Numbered from the stretch's first letter, positions 18,551 to 28,424 are shown. The stretch is 64,000 nt of DNA from Paenibacillus sp. MMS20-IR301 (GCF_032302195.1 NZ_CP135275.1:4836001-4900000); one strand, 5' to 3'. Notes: generated by a model not told the origin, from the sequence alone. Program-made: numbers and translations.

Positions 18551-19447
18551 ATGCGCGATCAGTACATGATTCAAGACCCTGCGAAGCAATATGAGAAGGC
18601 TACACCGGAATTCCAGCAGCAGCAGCCCAGTCCCGGACTGGAAAAGAAAATGCATCCCCGGCCCGATGACGGGGCCGGAACGTACCGCGGCAGCGGACGG
18701 CTTACCGGACGCAAGGCAGTGGTAACGGGAGCAGACAGCGGAATCGGGCGTGCGGTGGCGATTGCTTTTGCCCGCGAAGGGGCCGATGTAGTGCTGGCTT
18801 ATCTGCCTGAGGAGGAAGCTGATGCGAAGGAAGTCGCCGCCCTGGTTGAAGAAGCCGGACGCAAGGCCGTTGCGGTACCGGGTGATCTGAAGGACGAGCA
18901 GTACTGTGAGCAGCTGATCGCCACAGCGGTTAAAGAGCTGGGCGGCATCGATATACTGGCTAATATAGCCGGCAAACAGCAATTTGTAACGGATATCGCC
19001 GATCTGACCACAGAGCAGTTCGATGCTACCTTCAAGACGAATGTCTATTCATTGTTCTGGCTCTGCAAGGCGGCAGTGAAGCAGATGAAGCCGGGCAGCA
19101 CGATTATCAATACGTCATCGATTCAGGCATATGAGCCTGCGCCGATTCTGCTGGATTATGCTACAACCAAAAGTGCCATTAACACCTTCAGCAAATCGCT
19201 GGCCCAGCAGGTAGCCGCCAAGGGGATCCGGGTCAACGTTGTGGCACCCGGGCCGGTATGGACTCCGCTTCAAATCAGCGGCGGCCAGCCGCAGGAAGCG
19301 CTGAAGGACTTCGGTGCCAAAACACCGCTGGGCCGCCCCGGCCAGCCGGCTGAAATGGCCCCGGCTTATGTATTTCTGGCCAGCCAGGAGTCAAGCTATG
19401 TCAGCGGTGAGACGCTGAATGCCAACGGCGGTATGCCGACACCATAA
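18551..19447 (+). CDS. SDR family oxidoreductase (general-stress type)
   Basis: 298 residues. An extra N-terminal tail of about 45 residues (rich in Gln and Pro) precedes a classic short-chain dehydrogenase: TGADSGIG cofactor loop, NIAGKQ, catalytic Ser in [16 protein letters not shown] catalytic Tyr/Lys, and [15 protein letters not shown]. The tail and overall pattern match the YhdF/YhxC-like group of Bacillaceae, NAD(P)-dependent enzymes often tied to general stress. It is monocistronic, with AGAGGAGG before the ATG. The substrate is unknown. Confidence 0.9.
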   Translation: MRDQYMIQDPAKQYEKATPEFQQQQPSPGLEKKMHPRPDDGAGTYRGSGRLTGRKAVVTGADSGIGRAVAIAFAREGADVVLAYLPEEEADAKEVAALVEEAGRKAVAVPGDLKDEQYCEQLIATAVKELGGIDILANIAGKQQFVTDIADLTTEQFDATFKTNVYSLFWLCKAAVKQMKPGSTIINTSSIQAYEPAPILLDYATTKSAINTFSKSLAQQVAAKGIRVNVVAPGPVWTPLQISGGQPQEALKDFGAKTPLGRPGQPAEMAPAYVFLASQESSYVSGETLNANGGMPTP

Positions 19448-19557
19448 CCGGCGTCTGACCTCAAGCCTCGAGGCAATATCAATCAGCAGTCGGGCAAGCT
19501 CCACTATGTAGGCTGAATGTTGCACTGGGGCTTCTCCATCTTCTATAAAGCTTCAAA

Positions 19558-19603
19558 CATAAAAAAGCAGCGGGGTTTCCCATTATGGGTGACTCGCTGC
19601 TTT
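19558..19603 (-). terminator. hairpin terminator, better for the minus strand
   Basis: A 9-bp stem, AAAGCAGCG / CGCTGCTTT (19564-19572 and 19595-19603), is followed on the minus strand by a T run and could end transcription coming from the aldo-keto reductase gene. On the plus strand it lies 115 bases after the SDR gene but lacks a clear U-tract. Confidence 0.6.
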
Positions 19604-19655
19604 CAGTATTTGAAGCTGGGATTTGGGACATCGGGTAGTGAGGGAATAGAGAATT

Positions 19656-19850
19656 CATTCTATTGTAGTTTGTGCAACAGATTACGGTTAAATCACCCTG
19701 AAAATAGAGTCTATTGTATTTTGTACACTCGTTTCTTAGAATTTGGGCATTTTAAGCTCATTTCCCTAAAAAGCATTGTACAGAATACAATAGAATGGAT
19801 TTTTCAGTTGTATTGCAAGGAATCAACTGCATTAAATGCAATTGTACTGT
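19656..19850. repeat. intergenic inverted-repeat element A
   Basis: A 22-base module starting CATTCTATTGTA (19656-19677) recurs inverted at 19776-19797 with three mismatches; a shorter copy (TCTATTGTATTTTGTACA) stands at 19710-19727. A further hairpin-prone stretch follows to about 19850. No ORF fits. It looks like a dispersed, structured intergenic element of the kind seen in Paenibacillus; the outer limits are approximate. Confidence 0.6.
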
Positions 19851-19891
19851 TTGGGACAGCCCCTCTATATTTTCTTCTGACCTCGCCGTCC

Positions 19892-20731
19892 TCAGAACTC
19901 CTCGTACACAGCCGGGTCCTGATCCCACAGCGGGCCGGTTGTCTTAATCCCTGAGATTACCTTCATCTCCTCCTCGGAGAGACTAAAGCTGAAGATATCC
20001 AGATTCTCCCGCTGGTGCTCCGCCGACGCCGATCTTGGAATCGGTACGGCGCCAAGCTGGACATGCCAGCGCAGCACAATCTGCGAGACGGATTTCGAAT
20101 GTGCTGCAGCAATCGCGGCAAGCTGTTCATTCTTCAGCAGCTCGGTACCGCGTCCCAGCGGGCTCCAGGATTCCGTAATAATCCCATGCTGCTGATGATA
20201 AGCCCGCTGCTCCGCCTGGTTATAGTAAGGATGCAGTTCAATCTGGTTCATGCTTGGCGTGACGCCCGTTTCCTGAATCAGACGGTCCAGATGCTCCGGC
20301 AGGAAATTGCTCACTCCAATAGAGCGAATCAGGCCCTGCTTCCTGGCCTCGATCAGCGCCTGCCAAGCCTCCACATACAGATCCACCTTCGGATTCGGCC
20401 AGTGGATCAGATACAGGTCATAATAGTCGAGGCCCGCGCGGTACAGCGACTCCTGGACAGTCTCAATTGCTTCATCATACTTATGATGGCGGCCCGGCAG
20501 CTTCGACGTAATAAACAGTTGGTCTCTCGGAACCCCGCCCCGGCGGACTGCTTCTCCGACCACACCTTCATTCTCATAGTTAAACGCCGAATCAATCAGC
20601 CGGTATCCCAGATCAAGCGCAGTCTTCAGATGCTGTACACCCTTCGTGCCTTTGATCCACGCTGTTCCAAACCCGATCGCCGGCACCTTCGTGCCGTCGT
20701 TTAACACCAGCTCAGGGATATGATTTGCCAT
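19892..20731 (-). CDS. aldo/keto reductase
   Basis: 279 residues, the usual length of bacterial AKR5-like enzymes. Signature parts are visible: GFGTAWIKG, DLGYRLIDSAFNYENEGVVGEA (catalytic Asp and Tyr), FITSKLPG (Lys), DLYLIHWPNP (His), IGVSNF and the C-terminal PIPRSASAEHQRENLD that contacts NADPH. It reduces carbonyl compounds with NADPH in the cytosol; the natural substrate is not known. It is monocistronic. Confidence 0.93.
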   Translation of the reverse strand: MANHIPELVLNDGTKVPAIGFGTAWIKGTKGVQHLKTALDLGYRLIDSAFNYENEGVVGEAVRRGGVPRDQLFITSKLPGRHHKYDEAIETVQESLYRAGLDYYDLYLIHWPNPKVDLYVEAWQALIEARKQGLIRSIGVSNFLPEHLDRLIQETGVTPSMNQIELHPYYNQAEQRAYHQQHGIITESWSPLGRGTELLKNEQLAAIAAAHSKSVSQIVLRWHVQLGAVPIPRSASAEHQRENLDIFSFSLSEEEMKVISGIKTTGPLWDQDPAVYEEF

Positions 20732-20841
20732 AATGCTGTAGCCTCCTCTATAAAGATAGTTACTTACATTATCGCAAAGAAAGAAGTTAATGGCAAAAAT
20801 ACTACTTTAGACCTGCTTAATGACATGAACTGGAATGATGC

Positions 20842-20875
20842 AAAAAAAAGAGGCGCTGCTACCCCCGCGCCTCTT
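20842..20875 (-). terminator. terminator of the GH94-like gene
   Basis: On the minus strand the stem AAGAGGCGC / GCGCCTCTT is followed by eight T in total. It lies 12 bases after the stop codon of the phosphorylase gene. Confidence 0.9.
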
Positions 20876-20886
20876 CATTCTCCTTA

Positions 20887-23271
20887 TTATTGGCCGGCCG
20901 GCAATTTGACCTGCACGCTATAGTGCACACCGGCCTGCAGCCCCGTCAGAATGCCGTCTTCCACAAGCCGGCCGTCAAGATACACCTCAGCAGCGGCCAC
21001 CCCCGCTTCGCGCTTCATTGTGATCTGCAGCTCAGCGCCTCTGAAGTTACGTTTCACTTCAGCCTCCTGCCAGGCGGAAGGCAGCTGCGGGCTGACCCGT
21101 AAGCCCTCCCGCTGGCCCTGCAGCCCGAACAGGCCGTCAATCAGGCAGCGGTACACCCACGGAACCGTCCCTGTATTGAACAGCTGGCTGGAGCGCCCGG
21201 CGGTCTGCGGGAATTGCCTGTAGGCGCCGCGGTAATAGTTCGGGATGAATACCGGCAGCTGACCGCGTCTGATGATGTCTTCGATGTCCGGCCCGGGGAG
21301 CATTTTACGCAGCAGGCGGTACGCCTGATCCTGCTCACCCACCGTGTACAGGCCATAGATATAGAAGGCGGCAGCATGATTGTAGACCGCCCCGTTCTCG
21401 GCGGTGCCCGGATGCTTCTGCGTTACCCGTCCGACATCCTCACGCATGGCGGTATAGGACGGGGCCAGCTTTTCCACTCCGTAAGGGGTTTCCAGCTGCT
21501 CCGTGACCGACTTCATCAGCTTCTGCCGCTTCCCGGCATCTGCCGCACCGCTAAGCAGCGCCCAGCCCTGCGGGTTGATGAAGATCCGCCCCTCCTTGTC
21601 GGTGCTGATGCCGAACACCACATTATCGTCGGTGATGCCCCGTGCATACCATTCACCATCCCAGAGGTACTGGTTGACCGCAGCATTCGCCTTGTCCGCC
21701 GCAGCACGGAAGGTCTGCCCCGCCGCCGGCTCACCGCTGCGCTCACAAATATCCGCCCAGACCATGCAGGCATAAGCCGTGGCGATCGTCAGCCAGCCTG
21801 ACACCCCTTTGCCCCGGTAGCCTACCATATTCATCGGGTCGCACCAGTCACCCTGATTGATATAATTCAGCCCGCGTTCATCCTGCTCATGAAGCAGCCA
21901 CTCCATCGCCCGGCTGATATGCTCAAAGACCGTCCCTGCTTCTGCACCGCCCGCATACGGAACATCCACTCCCAGAATGCCGTAGTCATCCGTTTCATCC
22001 AGATACGTGCTGAGGCAGACCGGCAGCCAGACACAGTGGTCTGTATGCGGGACCTGATTGATATATTTCAGTTCAGCAGCCTCATGCAGAATAATCCCGT
22101 CCGGCATAGCCCCGCTTACATTCTGCTGGCTTAGAGCAGTCAGGAAGGCCTGGCGCGCGGTCTGCGGCTTCAAATAGCTCATGCCCATATTATCCTGCAG
22201 ATAGTTGCGGGTCTGCGGATCCGTGGTCAGGCGGTTCGTCTGCCCGTGATAATACATCTGCCGCGGCAGCCAGTGATTCACCAGATTATCCAGATCCGCA
22301 TCCGGAGTAGAGATTTCGATGCAGCCTCTGCCTTCCCGGATATACTCCTCGTACTCCCGCTCGGCAAGGACAAATCCGTCCAGGCCTTCAGCATCTGTAC
22401 TCAGGAACATCCGCTGGCGGAGCTCCGCGATTTCCTGCTCATTCCGCGCCGGACCGAACAGGAACCGGTATTCCCGCTCTTCCCCTGCTTCGAGCCTGGT
22501 GCTGTATTGCAGTACGGCAACCGGTGTCTCATAACGGGCTTCCCCCCGGGACAGCCGCTCATTCTTCAATGCGGACGGCGCGTGGATCCCGCCTTCTCCT
22601 TCGAAGGCCTCCTGATTTACTTCCCAGGCTGCGGGAGCCTGGTCGGCCAGCAGGAAGGTTTTATCCTTCAGGTGCTTGATTTTGGCATAATCCTGATACT
22701 TCTGATAAGGCGTGACCGCTGTGGCTACGATCCCCTGCAGATCTTCCCGGTACTCGCCGGACTGGTTCATCCAGGACATATAACCGATGGTGAAGTAAGG
22801 ATAGAGGCTGATTGTTCTTGGAACGGAAGACAGGTTCGTCACCTTCACCCGCCACAGCTCCACCGGTTCATCCTTAGGCAGGCTCAGGGTCAGCTCAACA
22901 GCGATGCCGCCCTTCTCAATCTTCCAGACAATATTATGTTTACCTACAGCAAAAGAATAATGATCCGGCGGCATGCGGACAGGCTCATAAGGTGCTGAGA
23001 ACACGTCACCGCTCTCTTCGTCCTTGACGAAGACGAACCGGCCGGGATGATGGGCATAATACGGCTGCTCCGGCTGCATGAAGGTTTTGGCCTCCAGATT
23101 CGGTGCATAGGAATACTTGGCCGGCTCCGGCTGCATGAATTGGGCTACCGCATACCCGCGGCAGTTCATGTGGATCATCATCTGCTCGTTCCAGAGAAAT
23201 CCGGATGCCTTGGGCAGAATTGTCGGACTCGACAACTCATAATATTCATTATCTTCAGATGCTCTTATCAT
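20887..23271 (-). CDS. GH94-like glycoside phosphorylase
   Basis: 794 residues, the normal size for cellobiose/chitobiose phosphorylase relatives. The order is an N-terminal beta-sandwich domain (to about 280), a linker, an (alpha/alpha)6 barrel and a C-terminal beta domain. In the barrel, YINQGDWCDPMNMVG near residue 475 matches the place of the GH94 general-acid Asp (usually in a DWND-like motif). These cytosolic enzymes cleave a disaccharide with phosphate to give sugar-1-phosphate. There is no signal peptide. The exact disaccharide is not readable; no sugar transporter is adjacent. Confidence 0.75.
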   Translation of the reverse strand: MIRASEDNEYYELSSPTILPKASGFLWNEQMMIHMNCRGYAVAQFMQPEPAKYSYAPNLEAKTFMQPEQPYYAHHPGRFVFVKDEESGDVFSAPYEPVRMPPDHYSFAVGKHNIVWKIEKGGIAVELTLSLPKDEPVELWRVKVTNLSSVPRTISLYPYFTIGYMSWMNQSGEYREDLQGIVATAVTPYQKYQDYAKIKHLKDKTFLLADQAPAAWEVNQEAFEGEGGIHAPSALKNERLSRGEARYETPVAVLQYSTRLEAGEEREYRFLFGPARNEQEIAELRQRMFLSTDAEGLDGFVLAEREYEEYIREGRGCIEISTPDADLDNLVNHWLPRQMYYHGQTNRLTTDPQTRNYLQDNMGMSYLKPQTARQAFLTALSQQNVSGAMPDGIILHEAAELKYINQVPHTDHCVWLPVCLSTYLDETDDYGILGVDVPYAGGAEAGTVFEHISRAMEWLLHEQDERGLNYINQGDWCDPMNMVGYRGKGVSGWLTIATAYACMVWADICERSGEPAAGQTFRAAADKANAAVNQYLWDGEWYARGITDDNVVFGISTDKEGRIFINPQGWALLSGAADAGKRQKLMKSVTEQLETPYGVEKLAPSYTAMREDVGRVTQKHPGTAENGAVYNHAAAFYIYGLYTVGEQDQAYRLLRKMLPGPDIEDIIRRGQLPVFIPNYYRGAYRQFPQTAGRSSQLFNTGTVPWVYRCLIDGLFGLQGQREGLRVSPQLPSAWQEAEVKRNFRGAELQITMKREAGVAAAEVYLDGRLVEDGILTGLQAGVHYSVQVKLPAGQ

Positions 23272-23440
23272 TCTCTTGCCTCACTTCCCGGAATTCTTAT
23301 ACCTTGCTGCGTCTTGCCATAATTCAAGAATACGCTCTCACGGCCTTGTCGACAAGTATGTAAGTTAAGATTCATTTCATCATACTGGTTTTTATTGTAG
23401 AATTAACCCAATCTTCTATAGGAATGAGAGGTGCATTGTG

Positions 23441-24430
23441 ATGAAAGGCCCCTACATACCGAGACTTGAACTGTTTGCCGAGAATGCTCAGGTTATCAAA
23501 AAAGCGTTCCCCTGGCAGAATACCCAGGTTAACCGCCTGGCCGCCCTGCTCTACGCAGTGCAGAACAAACCGGCTGATGCTTCAGCCATCCGCGCAGGAC
23601 ATCAGCTGATCAAGGAGAATACGGGATTGTTCTCTTCCTTCAGAGGGAATTCCGCCATCAGCATTGCTACCCTGCTCGCACTTACACCGAAACCGGAGCT
23701 GCAGCTGACAGAAACGCTGACTGTCTATGACTTGATGAAGGCAGCCAAATTCAGGGCCTCTGACTACCTGGTCGTTGCCGCTTATCAGATCGCCGCCCAT
23801 ACCACCTCCGATCAATACGACCGGGTTATCGAACGGGCCAAGGCCTTCCTCAGCGGGATGCGGGCCAAACATCCCTTCCTGACCGGACAGGATGATTATA
23901 TCTTCGCAGCTATGCTTGGCCTGTCAGACATCGCAGTCGAACACGGAGTGGTACGGCTGGAGCAGCTCTACTTGGAGCTGAAGCCTGAATTCTTCTCCGG
24001 CAACAGCGTCCAGGCACTGACACAGGTGCTGCTGCTCGGCGAGGAAGCTTCCGGGCCGGCCAGCCGGGTTCTTAGCCTGCGCGAGGCGTTCCGCGCCCGG
24101 GGAATCCGGCTGGACAAGGAGTACACCCTTCCCTCCCTCGGCATCCTCTCACTGCTTCCATATGCTCCAAGCGAGCTGGTGGATAGTGTCTCGGAGACCT
24201 ATGAGTTCCTCCGCACTCAAAAGGGCTTCGGAGGCTGGTCGGTCAACAAGCAGGAGCTGCTTCTGCTGGCTGCCGCACTGGTATCCTATCAATATGTCGA
24301 AGAAGCACGGAACGGCGTCATTACTTCTATGCTATCCACCAGTCTTACTAATATCATCATCGCCCAGCAGACCGCGATTGCCGTGGCTGCCGCCTCCTCT
24401 GCTGCCGCGGCTTCGTCTTCTTCAGACTAA
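23441..24430 (+). CDS. DUF4003 family protein
   Basis: 329 residues, alpha-helical, matching the DUF4003 family of Bacilli. The ATG at 23441 is chosen over the adjacent GTG at 23438 because AGAGGTG is 7 bases away. It ends in an Ala/Ser-rich low-complexity tail. No catalytic motif is recognised and the function is unknown. It is monocistronic and divergent from the GH94-like gene. Confidence 0.75.
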   Translation: MKGPYIPRLELFAENAQVIKKAFPWQNTQVNRLAALLYAVQNKPADASAIRAGHQLIKENTGLFSSFRGNSAISIATLLALTPKPELQLTETLTVYDLMKAAKFRASDYLVVAAYQIAAHTTSDQYDRVIERAKAFLSGMRAKHPFLTGQDDYIFAAMLGLSDIAVEHGVVRLEQLYLELKPEFFSGNSVQALTQVLLLGEEASGPASRVLSLREAFRARGIRLDKEYTLPSLGILSLLPYAPSELVDSVSETYEFLRTQKGFGGWSVNKQELLLLAAALVSYQYVEEARNGVITSMLSTSLTNIIIAQQTAIAVAAASSAAAASSSSD

Positions 24431-24500
24431 ACTTACAGGCCGCCGCTTAGGGAGCCGGTGAGTACAGAGTTGAACTACTAAGCGGCACGCGAGACAAAAA

Positions 24501-24535
24501 AGCCCGTCCCTAATCTACCAGGGACGGGCTCTTTT
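24501..24535 (+). terminator. terminator of the DUF4003 gene
   Basis: A perfect 10-bp stem AGCCCGTCCC / GGGACGGGCT with a 10-base loop, followed by CTTTTC. An A run on the left side would let it act on the other strand too. Confidence 0.9.
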
Positions 24536-24629
24536 CATAGATATTCAAGCTTTCCCCGCAATCCGGTTCCAATGTTCAATCGATTGTAACAACAAAATTA
24601 TCCTGAAACCTATACATTCTGAACCATAG

Positions 24630-24638
24630 TGTTATAAT
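24630..24638 (+). promoter_or_regulatory. extended -10 promoter of the heterodimeric ABC exporter
   Basis: TGTTATAAT matches the extended -10 consensus, 44 bases before the ATG at 24683. The -35 region is weak. Confidence 0.6.
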
Positions 24639-24682
24639 CACTTTGATTTATTTACGAGAACATCAGGGAAACAGGTGATCAA

Positions 24683-26458
24683 ATGTTTGAACTAAAGTGG
24701 CTGTGGCAGAACCTTGAGGGCAACCGTGCGCGGTATATCGTGGCACTCTGCCTCTCGGTAGTGGGCTCGAGTCTTACGATCGTGAACCCTTACATCAGCC
24801 AGCGCATCGTCGATTTGTTTATTGCCGGTGACAGTGCAGCACACAATCTTGCCAGCGAGCGGGGGCTGCTGGTTGCGCTCTGTCTGGGGATGATCGGATT
24901 CTCTCTGCTCCGCACAGGCCTGGCTTACTTCACGACCATGCAGTACGAAATTTCTTCACAGAGCATGATGTACAACATCCGCATTTATTTGTACAACAAG
25001 ATTCAGGGTCAGGACCGGGAATATTATGACCGCAACCGTACCGGTGATCTCATGACCAAAATGACAGGGGACCTCGATATGGTCCGGCACTCGATGGCCT
25101 GGATTTTCAAGACGATTATTGAATCGCTTACGATTTTCCTGGCGGCTGTAATTTACTTCCTCACCATTGATGTCGAGCTGACGTTATGGATGCTGGTCCT
25201 GTCGCCGCCAATCTTCGTCGTGGCCTATATCTTCGCTAAACGCGTCCGTCCCATGTATGTCGACCTGCGCGAGCGGCTGTCCCAGCTGAACACGACGACC
25301 CAGGAGAATATTTCAGGGAACCGTGTGGTCAAGGCTTTCGCCCGTGAAGAGTTCGAGATTGCCAAGTTCACGGAGAAGAACGTCAATTACTCAGAAGCGA
25401 ACAAGAAGGCCGCGCTCGTGTGGCTGGACTACTTCCCGTATCTGGAGACCTTCGCCCAAGGCTTCAACGTTATCCTGATGCTGGCTGGCGGTTACTTCCT
25501 GATAGAGGGCCGGATTACCTTCGGTGAATTCACAGCGTTCTCCTCGCTGATCTGGGCGGTATCGAACCCTATGCGCAATATCGGAATCATCATCAATGAT
25601 ATTCAGCGGTTCTTTGCCAGCTTATCCAAAATCGTTGATATCTATTATGCCCGGCCTGCGATTGCCAACGGGCACGGCGCTGCAGACATCCGCCGCTATG
25701 AAGGCCGGATTGAATTCGATCATGTCCGCTTCAAATATGACAGCGCTACCGTACTGGATGATCTAAGCTTCACGATTGAGCCCGGCGAGACCATTGCAAT
25801 CATGGGGGCCACCGGCTCTGGCAAAACCTCACTCATCAACCTGATTCCCCGGTTCTACGATGTAGCCGGAGGCCGTGTGCTGGTCGACGGCAGGGATGTC
25901 CGTGAGCTCGAGCTGGATGAGCTGCGCGGCAATATCGGCATGGCTACGCAGGATGTTCTCCTGTTCTCCGATACGATTGACGGCAATATTGCCTATGGCA
26001 ACCCTGAGCTGCCTGAGGAAGAAGCGCAGGCTTATGCCGGCCTCGCCGCTGCACATGACTTCATTGTCAAAATGCCCGAGGGTTATGATACCGTAGTCGG
26101 TGAACGCGGTGTCGGCCTGTCCGGAGGACAGAAGCAGCGGATTGCGCTCGCCCGCGCACTGGCGGTCCGCCGTCCGATCCTGATCCTGGATGATACGACC
26201 TCAGCGGTCGATCTGGAGACGGAAGAGCATATTCAGCGCAGTCTGCGTGAGCTGGAGTACCCCTGCACGAAGATTATTATTGCGCAGCGGGTATCCACTA
26301 CCGCCCAGGCGGACCGCATCCTTATCTTGGAGGGCGGCCGTCTGATTGAGGAAGGCACCCACGCCGAGCTGCTGGCGAAGCGGGGTTATTATTATGATGT
26401 ATTTATGCTGCAGAACGAGGGTATTGGAAGGCAGGTGACCGAGAGTGGCCAGGAATAA
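24683..26458 (+). CDS. ABC exporter subunit with degenerate catalytic site
   Basis: 591 residues: an N-terminal six-helix transmembrane domain and a C-terminal nucleotide-binding domain. Walker A is GATGSGKTS and the signature LSGGQKQRIALARAL is intact, but Walker B reads ILILDDTTSAVD with Asp in place of the catalytic Glu, and the switch His is Gln (IIIAQRVSTT). This is the usual pattern of the non-catalytic half of heterodimeric exporters such as TM287/288, BmrCD or YfiBC. It overlaps the partner gene by 14 bases. Likely multidrug or lipid export. Confidence 0.92.
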   Translation: MFELKWLWQNLEGNRARYIVALCLSVVGSSLTIVNPYISQRIVDLFIAGDSAAHNLASERGLLVALCLGMIGFSLLRTGLAYFTTMQYEISSQSMMYNIRIYLYNKIQGQDREYYDRNRTGDLMTKMTGDLDMVRHSMAWIFKTIIESLTIFLAAVIYFLTIDVELTLWMLVLSPPIFVVAYIFAKRVRPMYVDLRERLSQLNTTTQENISGNRVVKAFAREEFEIAKFTEKNVNYSEANKKAALVWLDYFPYLETFAQGFNVILMLAGGYFLIEGRITFGEFTAFSSLIWAVSNPMRNIGIIINDIQRFFASLSKIVDIYYARPAIANGHGAADIRRYEGRIEFDHVRFKYDSATVLDDLSFTIEPGETIAIMGATGSGKTSLINLIPRFYDVAGGRVLVDGRDVRELELDELRGNIGMATQDVLLFSDTIDGNIAYGNPELPEEEAQAYAGLAAAHDFIVKMPEGYDTVVGERGVGLSGGQKQRIALARALAVRRPILILDDTTSAVDLETEEHIQRSLRELEYPCTKIIIAQRVSTTAQADRILILEGGRLIEEGTHAELLAKRGYYYDVFMLQNEGIGRQVTESGQE

Positions 26459-28220
26459 ATTCGACGTCGACGAGGATCTGGAATCGCCGTTTAACATTAA
26501 GCATTTCCGGCGGGCTATGGTCTATATCAGACGCAAAAAGACACCGATGATTGTCGCATTCGTGCTCAGTGCCCTGTCGGCGGCGATAGCATTGTCAGCT
26601 CCGCTGATCATGCAGCATGTGGTTGACGTAACCATTCCGGCAAAAGCAGTGGGAGCCCTTGTCGGCTGGTCCGCCCTGATGCTGGCAACGATTGTAATCA
26701 GCGTAATTCTTGCAACCATCCGTTCGCGGATCATGACCCGTGTCGGGCAGGAAATTATCTTCGATATCCGCACAGATCTGTTCAAGCACCTGCAGGATCT
26801 GCCGTTCAAGTATTATGATGACCGCCCGCAGGGCAAGATCCTGATCCGCGTCGTCAACTATGTCAATGCGGTATCCGATGTGTTATCTAACGGCATTATT
26901 AACTTTATCCTGGAAATTGTGAATCTGATCTTCATCGCCATCTTCATGTTCGCCGTCGATGTCCGGCTCTCCTTCGTCATTCTTGCCGGGCTGCCGGTGT
27001 TCCTTGGCATCATGCTGCTGATTAAGACCAAGCAGCGCCGGGCATGGCAGGCTGTATCGAACAAAAGCTCCAACCTGAACGCCTACCTGCAGGAGAGCAT
27101 CAGCGGGATTACCGTGACCCAGATGTTCTCGCGGGAACAGCGCAACGAAGGAATCTTCACCCGGCTGGCCGCTAACTTCCGTACAGCCTGGATGCGCGCC
27201 TTGCGCTACAACATCCTGATTCCGTTCAGTGTCGATAACCTCTCTACTATTGTTACGGCCCTGATCTTCCTGGTCGGCCTGCTGACCCTGGACCCGCAGA
27301 ACATGACGCTTGGCGTCATCCTGGCCATGAGCAGCTATGCCGCCCGCTTCTGGCAGCCGATACTGAACCTGTCGAACCTGTACAACAACTTCATCAATGC
27401 GGTAGCTTACCTCGAGCGCATCTTCGAAACGCTGGATGAGCCGGTTACCGTCAGCGATATTCCGGGAGCCAAGGCGCTTCCGCCTGTACAGGGCAGGGTA
27501 ACCTTCGACGATGTCACCTTCGCATACGATCCGGGTCTGAACATTCTGGAGAATATCTCCTTCGACGTTCAGGCAGGCGAGAGCATTGCGCTGGTCGGCC
27601 CGACCGGGGCCGGCAAGACCACCGTCGTCAACCTGATCTCGCGGTTCTATAATCTGACCGGCGGCAAAATTCTGATCGACGGGCAGGACATTGCCGAGAT
27701 TACCCTGAAATCACTGCGCAGCCAAATGGGAATTATGCTGCAGGACAGCTTCATCTTCTCGGGCACGATTATGGATAATATCCGTTACGGCAAGCCGGAT
27801 GCTACCGAGCAGGAGGTCATCGCTGCTGCAAAGGCGGTATGCGCGGATGATTTCATCCGCGAGTTCGAGCAGGGCTACCAGACCGAGGTTAACGAACGCG
27901 GCTCCAAGCTCTCCCAGGGGCAGCGGCAGCTGATCTCGTTCGCCCGGACACTGCTGGCCAACCCGCGGATTCTGATCCTGGATGAGGCCACCTCCTCCAT
28001 CGATGCGCAGACAGAACGCCTGCTCCAGAAGGGGCTGAATGAGCTTCTCAAGGGTCGCACCTCATTCATTATCGCCCACCGTCTGTCTACGGTGAAGAAC
28101 TGCGACCGCATTATGTATGTCGCTAACAAGGGGATTGCCGAGAGCGGCTCGCATGATGAGCTGATTGCCCGCCGCGGCCTCTATCACAGGCTGTATACGG
28201 CACAGAAGATGGAAGCATAA
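26445..28220 (+). CDS. ABC exporter subunit with consensus catalytic site
   Basis: 591 residues from a GTG inside the end of the partner gene. The same architecture, but Walker B is ILILDEATSSID and the switch is FIIAHRLSTV, both canonical. Its signature is altered to LSQGQRQLISFARTL, as expected for the subunit whose signature completes the partner's degenerate site. The two proteins should form one asymmetric exporter with a single hydrolysing site. Confidence 0.92.
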   Translation: MARNKFDVDEDLESPFNIKHFRRAMVYIRRKKTPMIVAFVLSALSAAIALSAPLIMQHVVDVTIPAKAVGALVGWSALMLATIVISVILATIRSRIMTRVGQEIIFDIRTDLFKHLQDLPFKYYDDRPQGKILIRVVNYVNAVSDVLSNGIINFILEIVNLIFIAIFMFAVDVRLSFVILAGLPVFLGIMLLIKTKQRRAWQAVSNKSSNLNAYLQESISGITVTQMFSREQRNEGIFTRLAANFRTAWMRALRYNILIPFSVDNLSTIVTALIFLVGLLTLDPQNMTLGVILAMSSYAARFWQPILNLSNLYNNFINAVAYLERIFETLDEPVTVSDIPGAKALPPVQGRVTFDDVTFAYDPGLNILENISFDVQAGESIALVGPTGAGKTTVVNLISRFYNLTGGKILIDGQDIAEITLKSLRSQMGIMLQDSFIFSGTIMDNIRYGKPDATEQEVIAAAKAVCADDFIREFEQGYQTEVNERGSKLSQGQRQLISFARTLLANPRILILDEATSSIDAQTERLLQKGLNELLKGRTSFIIAHRLSTVKNCDRIMYVANKGIAESGSHDELIARRGLYHRLYTAQKMEA

Positions 28221-28232
28221 ACATTTCCCCAC

Positions 28233-28424
28233 AAAAAACACCCCACAAAGTGGGGCTATAGCTCCGAAGATGACTCAGGTACTTTGCGGGGACCCCAAAA
28301 AACACCCCACAAAGTGGGGCTATAGCTTCGAAGATGACTCAGGTACTTTGCGGGGACCCCAAAAAACACCCCACAAAGTGGGGCTATAGCTCCGAAGATG
28401 ACTCAGGTACTTTGCGGGGACCCC
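28233..28424. repeat. three tandem copies of a 64-base unit
   Basis: Copies lie at 28233-28296, 28297-28360 and 28361-28424 and differ at one base (copy 2 has TTCGAAG where the others have TCCGAAG). Each unit holds a tight hairpin CCCCAC-AAA-GTGGGG and ends TACTTTGCGGGGACCCC, which can also pair with the CCCCACAAAG part of the next copy. The 64-base period is not a multiple of 3, so it is not protein-coding. It stands between the ABC exporter stop codon and a terminator, so it would be in that mRNA's 3' end. Confidence 0.95.

Noticed and set aside
28233..28424. CRISPR array
   Set aside because: The 64-base units are contiguous and identical throughout, with no spacers, and no cas gene is near.
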